Shown: positions 1 through 6,671, numbered from the stretch's first letter. The stretch is 7,842 bases of DNA from Flavobacteriaceae bacterium (GCA_018672145.1 JABHGH010000066.1:1-7842), one strand, 5' to 3'. The notes: generated by a model from the letters alone, not told the origin. Numbers and translations: made by a program.

Positions 1-141
1 GTGGGAAGTCCAGGGATTCTTCGGGCAACTGTCCACCCCGCAATAGACACCAAGGGCTTAACGTCAAAAGACATTCAATCGTTAAAAGAAAAGACCTATC
101 AGTTCTTTAGTGATCAATTAGAAAAGGAAGGGTATTCTTAG
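1..141 (+). CDS. plsC: 1-acyl-sn-glycerol-3-phosphate acyltransferase, C-terminal end (partial)
   Basis: Only the last 46 codons are present; the gene enters from the left edge and stops at TAG 139-141. The peptide contains G-x-P-G-x-L-R-A-T-V-H-P and then I-D-T-K-G-L-T, followed by a charged helix (KDIQSLKEKTYQFF). This is the usual C-terminal layout of bacterial PlsC-type acyltransferases: a beta-strand ending in HPPI-x-T-x-G-L, then a helix. The family acylates lysophosphatidic acid to phosphatidic acid at the inner membrane. The catalytic HX4D motif and the membrane segments would lie upstream, outside the window, so the exact subfamily cannot be decided. The stop codon touches the stop codon of the convergent recA gene with no base between them. 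The call rests on recalled family pattern over a short peptide. Confidence 0.72.
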   Translation: MGSPGILRATVHPAIDTKGLTSKDIQSLKEKTYQFFSDQLEKEGYS

Positions 142-1146
142 CTATTCTTCTTCTGTGTAGCTTTGACGAATTTTTGTTTCGATTTCCTCCGCAAGTTCCA
201 TGTTGTCTTCCAGTAGCTTGATGACGGATTCACGTCCTTGACCAAGCTTGGTGTCTCCATAGCTAAACCAAGAGCCGCTTTTTTGAATGATTTCTTGCTC
301 GACTCCAATGTCCAATATCTCACCGTTTTTGGAAATTCCTTTTCCATAAATAATATCAAATTCGACCTTTTTAAAAGGCGGGGCAACTTTATTTTTAACG
401 ACTTTAACACGCGTTCGGTTTCCGTTGATTCCGCCTTGGCTATCCTTAATCTGTGTGGAACGGCGGATGTCTAAACGAACAGAAGCATAAAATTTAAGTG
501 CATTACCCCCTGTTGTTGTTTCTGGGTTGCCAAACATCACGCCAATTTTTTCTCGCAATTGGTTAATAAAAATGACTGTGGATTGGGTTTTGCTAATTGA
601 AGCTGTTAGTTTTCGAAGGGCTTGCGACATCAAGCGGGCGTGTAACCCCATTTTGGAGTCTCCCATTTCGCCCTCAATCTCACTTTTTGGCGTCAGTGCT
701 GCTACCGAGTCAATAACAACAATGTCTACAGCCCCTGAACGAATAAGGTTGTCTGCAATTTCCAGAGCCTGCTCTCCATGATCGGGTTGCGAAACGATAA
801 GCTCATCGATATTAATCCCCAAGTTTTGGGCATAGTATCTGTCAAAAGCGTGCTCCGCGTCAATGAAAGCCGCAATTCCTCCACTTTTTTGGCATTCCGC
901 AATCGCATGTAGAGTCAACGTGGTTTTTCCCGAAGATTCTGGACCATAAATTTCAACGACACGTCCTCTTGGATATCCGCCCACGCCGAGTGCCGCGTCC
1001 AAGCTCAATGACCCAGAAGAAATCGCTTCTACTTCTTGTAGCGCTTCATCGTTCATGCGCATAACGGTTCCCTTTCCGTAGGCCTTGTCTAGCTTGTCTA
1101 ACGTTAGTTGGAGAGCTTTTAATTTTGCGTCTTTTTCGTTTGCCAT
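142..1146 (-). CDS. recA: Recombinase RecA
   Basis: The 334-residue product is full length for the Bacteroidota form of RecA (E. coli has 353). It forms ATP-dependent filaments on single-stranded DNA, catalyses strand exchange and, as a co-protease, triggers LexA-type repressor self-cleavage. The Walker A motif GPESSGKT is at residues 68-75, the FIDAEHA segment with the catalytic glutamate is near E98, and Walker B DIVVIDS is at 141-147. The L1 region EIEGEMGDSKMGLHAR lies around 156-171, and the L2 DNA-binding loop, with NQLREKIGVMFGNPETT, around 195-211. The C-terminus is short and acidic (ends EEE), as usual. ATG at 1146-1144 gives the standard N-terminus MANEKDAKLKAL; no Shine-Dalgarno is visible. 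It is divergent from trhO and convergent with plsC. No key residue is missing. Confidence 0.98.
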   Translation of the reverse strand: MANEKDAKLKALQLTLDKLDKAYGKGTVMRMNDEALQEVEAISSGSLSLDAALGVGGYPRGRVVEIYGPESSGKTTLTLHAIAECQKSGGIAAFIDAEHAFDRYYAQNLGINIDELIVSQPDHGEQALEIADNLIRSGAVDIVVIDSVAALTPKSEIEGEMGDSKMGLHARLMSQALRKLTASISKTQSTVIFINQLREKIGVMFGNPETTTGGNALKFYASVRLDIRRSTQIKDSQGGINGNRTRVKVVKNKVAPPFKKVEFDIIYGKGISKNGEILDIGVEQEIIQKSGSWFSYGDTKLGQGRESVIKLLEDNMELAEEIETKIRQSYTEEE

Positions 1147-1165
1147 AATGTCGTTTTTTGAAGTC

Positions 1166-1184
1166 TCTAAAGTACAATTTTAGA
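1166..1184. promoter_or_regulatory. Dyad TCTAAA-N7-TTTAGA overlapping the likely recA promoter
   Basis: A perfect 6-bp inverted repeat with a 7-bp centre (GTACAAT) sits 20-38 bp upstream of the recA ATG. It overlaps a minus-strand -7-like element TAAAATTG (1182-1175), which is one mismatch from the Bacteroidota TAnnTTTG. An upstream TTTA (1204-1201) lies 18 bp further out and could serve as the -33 element (consensus TTTG). Position and symmetry suit an operator for an SOS-type repressor, but this is inference. The arms are short and AT-rich, and I know no matching published box for this group. Confidence 0.35.
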
Positions 1185-1222
1185 CGTAAAAATAAACCCC
1201 TAAACTGCGTTTTTTAAATTTG

Positions 1223-1230
1223 TACCTTTG
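1223..1230 (+). promoter_or_regulatory. Bacteroidota -7 promoter element (TACCTTTG) for trhO
   Basis: TACCTTTG is an exact match to the TAnnTTTG -7 element used by the Bacteroidota primary sigma factor. It ends 24 bp before the trhO ATG at 1255, which fits a short leader. No TTTG -33 element is visible at the expected 17-23 bp upstream, so the promoter is only half supported. The element overlaps the in-frame TTG at 1228, which argues against that TTG being the translation start. Confidence 0.5.
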
Positions 1231-1254
1231 TCAAACAATCTTAATACGTATAGC

Positions 1255-2289
1255 ATGCAACTGTACAACACATTAAGTGCGAAAGAACGCTCCCAATTAA
1301 TCGATCAGGCTGGACAAGAACGGCTGACGTTATCGTTCTACAAATACGCACACATCGAAAATCCGAAATTGTTTCGGGACTTCCTTTTTATACATTGGAA
1401 CAAACTAGGCGTTTTAGGCCGCATTTATGTAGCTAAAGAAGGAATCAATGCGCAACTCTCGGTTTCTGCTCAAAATTTTGATTCCTTTAAAAAGCACCTA
1501 GACGAGATTTCGTTTCTCAATAATGTCAGACTCAATATTGCCGTCGAACAAGACAACAAATCTTTTTTAAAACTCAAAATCAAGGTTCGAGAAAAAATCG
1601 TAGCCGATGGGCTAAACGATGATGAATTTGATGTGACGAAGTGTGGAGTTCATGTCAGTGCAAAGTCTTTTAATGAGCTAATTGCAGCTTCCGACACCAT
1701 GTTGGTTGACATGCGTAACCATTATGAAAGTGAGATTGGGCATTTTGAAGGGGCCATCACCCCCGACGTGGACACCTTTCGCGACTCTCTACCGCTGATC
1801 GAAGATGACCTTACACCACACAAAAAAGATAAAAAAATAGTAATGTATTGTACCGGGGGAATCCGTTGCGAAAAAGCCAGTGCCTATTTCAAACATAAAG
1901 GGTTTGAAAATGTATATCAATTGGAGGGTGGAATTATTGAATACTCCCGACAAGTCAAGTCCCAAGGTCTTGACAACAAGTTTCGGGGCAAAAACTTTGT
2001 TTTTGACCAACGTAGAGCAGAGCAAATTTCTGAGGAGGTGATTGCTGTTTGTCATCAATGTGGTTGTGCTTGCGACACTCATGTCAATTGCGCAAACGAG
2101 GCCTGTCATTTGTTGTTTATTCAATGCTCCTCTTGTGCTGAAGCCCATCACAGTTGCTGTTCAAAAGAGTGTTCAGATATTGTTCAGCTTCCCGAAGACG
2201 AACAAAAACGGCTGAGAAAAGGGACCAAAAACAGCAATAAGATCTTTAAAAAAGGACGCTCCGAATCTCTAGCATTTATGAAGAAGTAA
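1255..2289 (+). CDS. trhO: tRNA uridine(34) hydroxylase (TrhO/UPF0176, rhodanese domain)
   Basis: The 344-residue protein belongs to the TrhO (YceA/UPF0176) family, which makes the 5-hydroxyuridine precursor at wobble position 34 of certain tRNAs independently of prephenate. An N-terminal ferredoxin-like domain includes LGRIYVAKEGINAQLSV (about residues 54-70), the family hallmark. A rhodanese domain (about 145-235) carries the YCTGGIRC loop with C199 and C205; the first is the presumed catalytic cysteine. A Cys/His-rich C-terminal segment (266-306, with C266, C269, C271, C273, C279, C284, C291, C294, C301, C302 and C306) looks metal-binding and is common in this family. I chose ATG 1255 because it gives the conserved start MQLYNTLSAKER; an in-frame TTG at 1228 would add nine residues but falls within the -7 promoter element. 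The gene is 17 bp upstream of gldH and likely in one operon with it. Confidence 0.93.
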   Translation: MQLYNTLSAKERSQLIDQAGQERLTLSFYKYAHIENPKLFRDFLFIHWNKLGVLGRIYVAKEGINAQLSVSAQNFDSFKKHLDEISFLNNVRLNIAVEQDNKSFLKLKIKVREKIVADGLNDDEFDVTKCGVHVSAKSFNELIAASDTMLVDMRNHYESEIGHFEGAITPDVDTFRDSLPLIEDDLTPHKKDKKIVMYCTGGIRCEKASAYFKHKGFENVYQLEGGIIEYSRQVKSQGLDNKFRGKNFVFDQRRAEQISEEVIAVCHQCGCACDTHVNCANEACHLLFIQCSSCAEAHHSCCSKECSDIVQLPEDEQKRLRKGTKNSNKIFKKGRSESLAFMKK

Positions 2290-2306
2290 TCATATGCTCA
2301 CTTAAA

Positions 2307-2810
2307 ATGAACAGACACTTTAAATTCTTGAGAACACTTTATTACAGTCTATTTGTAATGGCTATTGCTAGCTGCTCTTTAGGCAATGAAAGTTTATATT
2401 TTTCTTCTTTTTCCGATGGATGGCAACAAGACAACCCTACCACATTTACGTTTACACCAAGCCAAGTCGACACGCCAATGAACCTCTTTTTGTATTTGCG
2501 AAATAATGATTCATACCCTTTTGCAAATATCCATATCATTACTGAACTGGAAGACCCCTTGGGACATCAAGTTGTTGACACATTGTCCTATCGCTTGGCA
2601 CAGCCAAATGGTGAATGGCTAGGAGAAGGTCTACTCGTCAAAGAGAGTAAGTTATGGTATAAAGAAAAACACGTTTTTTCTGTAGTTGGAGAATACCACT
2701 TACATGTACGGCCAGCTATGCGACATAACGAAAAAGCCAATCCAATTTCTGTGTTAAAAGGAATTACTGATGTTGGTCTTGGAATTGAACAAATCACTGT
2801 CAAAGAATGA
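2307..2810 (+). CDS. gldH: Gliding motility lipoprotein GldH
   Basis: The 167-residue product has a lipoprotein signal peptide: a basic N-terminus (MNRHFKFLR), a hydrophobic core (LYYSLFVMAIAS) and a lipobox ending at C23, so the mature protein should be lipidated. The mature part matches the recalled GldH pattern in order: LFLYLRNNDSYPFANIHII (about 61-79), then VDTLSY, a P-N-G-E-W-L-G-EG turn, KLWYKE, and near the end GITDVGLGIEQI. GldH is needed for gliding in Flavobacterium and is linked to the gliding/type IX secretion machinery; its biochemical role is unknown. It follows trhO by 17 bp, and its stop overlaps the start of the PBP1A gene (ATGA, 2807-2810), indicating translational coupling. 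Having gldH does not prove the organism glides, because non-gliding Bacteroidota also keep it. Confidence 0.9.
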   Translation: MNRHFKFLRTLYYSLFVMAIASCSLGNESLYFSSFSDGWQQDNPTTFTFTPSQVDTPMNLFLYLRNNDSYPFANIHIITELEDPLGHQVVDTLSYRLAQPNGEWLGEGLLVKESKLWYKEKHVFSVVGEYHLHVRPAMRHNEKANPISVLKGITDVGLGIEQITVKE

Positions 2811-5143
2811 GCTCTAAAAAAGAAAGCAAGCAATCCAAAAAAACTGTAGGAACTTATAAAGTATATGTACGCTTCTTTTGGGGGGCCTTTATGTCTATCC
2901 TTCTGATCATCGTTAGTATTTTCTCTGCTGCTGGCTTGGGACTACTTGGGGAAATGCCCGAATTTCGCCAACTGGAAAACCCCAAAACGAATCTCGCAAC
3001 TCAAATATTTTCGTCTGATAACAAAGTGTTAGGGAAGTTCTATTACAACGATAACCGAACACCTCTTTACTATGAGGAAATTCCTAATGACTTGGTCAAT
3101 GCCCTTATTGCGACAGAAGATGAACGTTTCTACAGTCACTCTGGAATTGATGCGCGAAGCACGCTGCGTGCGGTTGCCTATTTGGGTGAAAAAGGAGGTG
3201 CAAGTACCGTTTCTCAGCAACTGGCGCGACAACTCTTCACTGGAGTTCGATCACGAAATACCCTCGATGCTATTATCCAAAAAATTAAGGAATGGGTAAT
3301 TGCCGTTCAGTTAGAACGGCGCTATTCAAAGAAGGAAATCATGACCATGTATTTAAATCTTTATGATTTCAATTACAATGCAGATGGTTTGCGTTCGGCG
3401 GCAAATATTTACTTTTCCAAAGAGCCCTCTGATCTTTTACTTGAAGAGTCGGCAATGCTAGTGGGTATGCTTAAAAACTCGTCCCTCTACAATCCATTGC
3501 GCAGACCAGAACTCGTTGTTTCTAGAAGAAATATTGTTTTTCAACAAATGTTGCGCAATGAGATGTTAACCTTGCCAGAGGTTGACTCTTTGAGTCAGTT
3601 GCCGTTACGTATTCAGTTTAACCCCCAGTCTCATCGCGAGGGGTTGGCAACTTATTTCCGTGCTTATCTCCGTCAATTTATGCTCAATTGGATTAACGAA
3701 AACCCAAAGCCAAATGGCGAGTACTACAATTTATACCTCGACGGATTAACCATTTACACAACCATCGATTCGCGTATGCAAGCTTATGCTGAAAATTCTG
3801 TTGAGGAGCATATGTCAAACTTGCAAAAAGCCTTTTTTGAGCAAAATACCCCACGATGGAACCCCACTGCTCCTTTTCTTGATATTAGTGAAAAAGAAAT
3901 CGAACGGCTTCTGGAGCAAGCCATGAAACGTTCAGAACGTTGGCGAAAAATGAAGCTTGCGGGAAAAACGGAAGATGAAATAAAAGACGCTTTCGAAGAA
4001 AAAACAGCGATGAAAGTCTTTAGCTGGAAAGGAGATGTCGATACGTTGATGAGTCCGATTGACTCGATTCGTTACTATAAACACTTTTTACGGTCTGGCA
4101 TGATGTCCATGGATCCCCAAACTGGTCATGTAAAAGCATGGGTGGGCGGTATCAATTATAAACACTTTCAGTTTGATCATGTTTACCAAGGGAAGCGGCA
4201 AATTGGTTCTACGTTTAAACCTTTTGTTTACGCAACGGCTATCGATCAACTTAAGCTTTCCCCATGTGATTCCTTCCCCGACGGTTTTTATTGTGTAGAG
4301 GCAAAAAAGTTTGGTGCGCATGAGGCGTGGTGTCCAAAAAACTCTGGCGATCGATACACCGGTATGCGTACTCTAAAAAACGCTTTGGCAAATTCTGTAA
4401 ATACCATTAGTGCACGCCTGATCGACAAGGTGGGTCCAGGGCCCGTTAGCAAGCTCGCCGCTGATCTTGGTATTACTTCAAAAATCCCTAGTGTTCCCTC
4501 TATTGCACTAGGAACTGCTGACCTTAGTGTCTATGAAATGGTTGCTTCTTATGGCACTTTTGCCAATCAAGGAATTTATGTAAGCCCTGTGATGGTTACC
4601 CGAGTGGAAGACAAAAACGGAACTGTGCTTTTTGAAGCTTCACCCGTAACCAAGGATGTGTTAAGTGCTGAGTCTGCCTATGTCACCGTTAAGTTGCTGG
4701 AAGGAGTAACAGAAGCTGGTTCTGGCATCCGGCTGAGACACCAAGGTGCGGAACAAAACAACCCAACTTTCGGAACGGTAGTCACAGGGTATCCCTATCA
4801 ATTCACAAACCCAATTGCAGGTAAAACTGGAACAACGCAAAACCAAAGTGACGGTTGGTTTATCGGTATGGTTCCCAATCTAGTGACTGGTGTTTGGGTC
4901 GGCGGAGAAGACCGTGCAACACACTTTAGTTCGATTGCTTACGGACAAGGGGCCACCATGGCTTTACCCATCTGGGCGTTATATATGAAAAAGCTTTATG
5001 AAGACCCTTTGTTGGAAGTTTCTCTTGATTCTTTTCCTGCCCCCGAAAGAGTAAACATTCCATTAGACTGTGACCTCCTAGCCAGGTTGAGGCAAAAAAA
5101 TACAGCAGATTCCGCAGTTGATCTGGAGGACTTAGGCCTTTAG
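2807..5143 (+). CDS. mrcA: Class A penicillin-binding protein 1A (glycosyltransferase/transpeptidase)
   Basis: The 778-residue bifunctional peptidoglycan synthase polymerises lipid II and crosslinks the strands in the periplasm. A cytoplasmic basic tail (1-22) precedes one membrane segment (about 24-47). The GT51 domain has ATEDERFYSHSGID (catalytic E104), GGASTVSQQLARQLF (130-144), a K-x-x-E motif (E162) and ERRYSKKEI with MYLN. The transpeptidase domain has SxxK at S468-TF-K471, SxN at S530-V-N532 and KTG at 673-675, so both active sites look intact. A charged helical stretch at about 335-430 between the domains is typical of Bacteroidota homologues. Three cysteines near the transpeptidase site (C487, C496, C509) would face the periplasm. 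The start ATG overlaps the gldH stop by 4 bp, so translation is probably coupled. The gene ends 4 bp from the convergent CYTH gene. Confidence 0.95.
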   Translation: MSSKKESKQSKKTVGTYKVYVRFFWGAFMSILLIIVSIFSAAGLGLLGEMPEFRQLENPKTNLATQIFSSDNKVLGKFYYNDNRTPLYYEEIPNDLVNALIATEDERFYSHSGIDARSTLRAVAYLGEKGGASTVSQQLARQLFTGVRSRNTLDAIIQKIKEWVIAVQLERRYSKKEIMTMYLNLYDFNYNADGLRSAANIYFSKEPSDLLLEESAMLVGMLKNSSLYNPLRRPELVVSRRNIVFQQMLRNEMLTLPEVDSLSQLPLRIQFNPQSHREGLATYFRAYLRQFMLNWINENPKPNGEYYNLYLDGLTIYTTIDSRMQAYAENSVEEHMSNLQKAFFEQNTPRWNPTAPFLDISEKEIERLLEQAMKRSERWRKMKLAGKTEDEIKDAFEEKTAMKVFSWKGDVDTLMSPIDSIRYYKHFLRSGMMSMDPQTGHVKAWVGGINYKHFQFDHVYQGKRQIGSTFKPFVYATAIDQLKLSPCDSFPDGFYCVEAKKFGAHEAWCPKNSGDRYTGMRTLKNALANSVNTISARLIDKVGPGPVSKLAADLGITSKIPSVPSIALGTADLSVYEMVASYGTFANQGIYVSPVMVTRVEDKNGTVLFEASPVTKDVLSAESAYVTVKLLEGVTEAGSGIRLRHQGAEQNNPTFGTVVTGYPYQFTNPIAGKTGTTQNQSDGWFIGMVPNLVTGVWVGGEDRATHFSSIAYGQGATMALPIWALYMKKLYEDPLLEVSLDSFPAPERVNIPLDCDLLARLRQKNTADSAVDLEDLGL

Positions 5144-5147
5144 TCCT

Positions 5148-5609
5148 TTAATCCAATTTTTGGGCTAATGAGCTGTTGTAATAGCGTGAGTCTCCTGTAA
5201 CTTCTTTTCCTATCCAGTGGGGTAAATCAACATGTTCTTCACTAGAAGATAATTCAACTTCAGCAATTACCAAGCCCGTGTGATCTCCTTCAAAAACATC
5301 TACCTCAAACACATGTGACTGATGTGGTACAAGGTGTCGTGTTTTTTTAATCTGGGACCCTACACACAATGTGAGAAGATGTTGGGCTTCTTTAACTGCA
5401 ATCTGCTTTTCCCATTCAAGGCGTGTGTCCCCTTTCTTGTTCGACTTGCCTTTAATCGTAATAAATGCCTGTGTGTCTGTTATTCTCACACGAACCGTTC
5501 TTGCTGGGTCAAAAGATAGATACCCCTGAACCATTTTTATTTTCTCTGTGGATTTTTCCAAACACCCCTCAAGTGATACGACGAGAAACTTTCGTTCGAT
5601 TTCAACCAA
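5148..5609 (-). CDS. CYTH domain protein (probable triphosphate tunnel metalloenzyme), TTG start
   Basis: The 153-residue protein covers one whole CYTH domain. The signature ExExK is E3-I-E5-R-K7. The tunnel residues expected for this fold follow in order: VRVRI (R40, R42), TIKGK (K53, K55), RLEWE (R63, E65, E67), KTRH (R91), FEVDVFEG (E102, D104), GLVIAEVEL (E117, E119) and the closing VTGDSRYYNSSL (D140). The family hydrolyses triphosphate-containing substrates with divalent metal. This short bacterial subgroup is best known as inorganic triphosphatases, but the substrate is inferred. The start is TTG at 5609-5607: no ATG or GTG lies between it and the in-frame stop at 5624-5622, and TTG places the ExExK motif at the normal distance. 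A weak -7-like TATCTTTA (5630-5623) lies just upstream. The gene runs into the PBP1A gene with a 4-bp gap. Confidence 0.88.
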   Translation of the reverse strand: MVEIERKFLVVSLEGCLEKSTEKIKMVQGYLSFDPARTVRVRITDTQAFITIKGKSNKKGDTRLEWEKQIAVKEAQHLLTLCVGSQIKKTRHLVPHQSHVFEVDVFEGDHTGLVIAEVELSSSEEHVDLPHWIGKEVTGDSRYYNSSLAQKLD

Positions 5610-5847
5610 GTTTTCTTTTTTTTAAAGATAGAAAATTGATTGATTATTGAATGTTATCTATCCGTGGCAAAAAATGGCTGTAGTGTTTCACCCGTTGAAG
5701 TTGGCGTAGTTGAGTATTACGAGTCCTTGTTTACCAAACAATTTGCAGCAGTGATTTGGACATTTATATTGTATGATCGTTTCAGTTGGTTTATCCCCCA
5801 ACTTTTGTTTGATCCTGTAATCCTGTATATTTACAAAAACACATCCA
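5610..5847. other. 238-bp divergent intergenic region between the CYTH and Cys-rich genes
   Basis: The region separates two divergent genes and should hold both promoters. Plus-strand codon register 5640-5867 is open on both strands. The plus reading starts at a TTG and runs through the start of the Cys-rich gene. The minus reading is bounded by stops at about 5871-5869 and 5690-5688 and contains Y-K-C-P-N-H-C-C, but its only start codon is an internal TTG. Neither reading resembles a family I know. The right end carries the promoter candidate listed separately; I see no hairpin or repeat. Confidence 0.5.
5804..5833 (+). promoter_or_regulatory. Candidate Bacteroidota promoter for the Cys-rich/methyltransferase pair
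   Basis: TTTG at 5804-5807 is followed after 18 bp by TATATTTA at 5826-5833. The Bacteroidota primary-sigma consensus is TTTG, about 17-23 bp, then TAnnTTTG, so only the final G is missing. The element ends 14 bp before the ATG at 5848, which would give a very short leader, as is common in this phylum. No other promoter-like pair is visible between here and the methyltransferase, so one transcript could cover both genes. Confidence 0.45.
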
Positions 5848-6039
5848 ATGGCAACATATTCTTGTAATCAATGTAACATGGCGGTCAACGCGAGCTGCGC
5901 CAAATGCGACACTCCACTAAAAAATAATACAATCACTGTTGATGATGGCTCAGAGGTTCAGGTTTCTCAATGTCCAAGCTGTGAGGGAATGATTAAATCT
6001 CCTCTATGTTGTGGAGAAGACATGACCTGTACAGTATAA
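5848..6039 (+). CDS. Small nine-cysteine metal-binding protein (zinc-ribbon/desulforedoxin-like)
   Basis: The 63-residue protein has nine cysteines in the pattern C6-x2-C9-x7-C17-x2-C20-x21-C42-x2-C45-x8-C54-C55-x5-C61. The first half (YSCNQC...CAKCDTPL) looks like a compact four-cysteine zinc ribbon. The middle is an acidic strand segment, DDGSEVQVSQ. The second half has CPSC followed by SPLCCGEDM; a CxxC plus L-C-C-G-x-x-M arrangement resembles the FeCys4 knuckle of desulforedoxin and the N-terminal domain of desulfoferrodoxin, with a shorter spacer. The product is soluble and cytoplasmic, with no signal peptide. ATG 5848 is the only sensible start and puts the first CxxC at residue 6. The methyltransferase begins 20 bp after its stop on the same strand. 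I recall similar small uncharacterised proteins in other Bacteroidota but cannot name a family. Metal and function are not known. Confidence 0.8.
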   Translation: MATYSCNQCNMAVNASCAKCDTPLKNNTITVDDGSEVQVSQCPSCEGMIKSPLCCGEDMTCTV

Positions 6040-6059
6040 GGCTTTACAATTCTTTTTTT

Positions 6060-6671
6060 ATGAAACGTATCCCTACTGATGTTTTTGGTGAATGGGCCGA
6101 AAGTGGTCGCGACGAAAAGATGGCAAAAGGTCATGAGCCAGCCGTAAACCATATGCTTGATCTTGCAATCGGTGACCAAAAACAATTTTCGTTTATCGAT
6201 GCAGGTTGTGGAAATGGCTGGGTTGTTCGTCAGGCCGCAAAATACCCTGAGTGTGTAAACGCGTTTGGCGTTGATGGTGCCAAACAAATGGTTGACAAAG
6301 CACGCCGCTTAGACGCTGCCAACTCATATGTTTGTGCCGATTTGTCTCAATGGAAGCCAAACTCTGCTGTTGATGTTGTTCACTCTATGGAGGTCATCTA
6401 TTACCTCGATGACCCCGCTGCTTTTCTTCATAACATATATTTTTCGTGGTTGAAGCCTGGTGGGCTTTTGATCGTTGGCTTGGATTTTTATGAGGAAAAT
6501 AAAGTTTCACACTCTTGGCCCCATGACTGTGACATCTCTATTATGCGCCTGATGTCTGAAAAAACATGGGTGAAGATGTTCAAGCAAGCTGGTTTTAAAA
6601 ATGTGACCTCCTTGCGCTTTGGTGCAAAAAAAGACTGGGCTGGAACACTCATCCTAAAAGGGATTAAATAG
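6060..6671 (+). CDS. Class I SAM-dependent methyltransferase
   Basis: The 203-residue product is a Rossmann-type methyltransferase. Motif I FIDAGCGNG is at residues 45-53, the acidic residue after strand 2 is D72 (GVDGAKQMV), a CADLSQW segment is at 92-98 (motif II region) and LKPGGLLIV at 131-139. The N-terminus MKRIPTDVFGEWAESGRDEKMAKGHE precedes the fold, and the C-terminal part includes SWPHDCDI and ends with a QAGFKNV segment typical of the last strands. The acceptor substrate cannot be read from these motifs. I chose ATG 6060; an in-frame upstream ATG at 6006 would overlap the Cys-rich gene by 34 bp and add 18 unlikely residues. It lies 20 bp downstream of the Cys-rich gene, so co-transcription and a shared task are plausible. 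No terminator is visible after it. Confidence 0.86.
   Translation: MKRIPTDVFGEWAESGRDEKMAKGHEPAVNHMLDLAIGDQKQFSFIDAGCGNGWVVRQAAKYPECVNAFGVDGAKQMVDKARRLDAANSYVCADLSQWKPNSAVDVVHSMEVIYYLDDPAAFLHNIYFSWLKPGGLLIVGLDFYEENKVSHSWPHDCDISIMRLMSEKTWVKMFKQAGFKNVTSLRFGAKKDWAGTLILKGIK

Noticed and set aside
138..908. Alternative frames within recA on both strands
   Set aside because: RecA is intact in a single minus-strand frame; the others have no recognisable motifs.
3029..3299. Open frames on both strands inside the PBP1A gene
   Set aside because: They are shadows of the glycosyltransferase domain, whose motifs and length are fully explained by the 2807-5143 frame.
5640..5867. Plus-strand 75-codon frame starting at TTG
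   Set aside because: It overlaps the start of the Cys-rich gene, contains the candidate promoter, and its peptide resembles no known family.
6006..6059. Upstream in-frame ATG (6006) for the methyltransferase
   Set aside because: It would overlap the Cys-rich gene by 34 bp and add a non-conserved Arg-rich stretch; ATG 6060 gives a clean start 20 bp after the previous stop.
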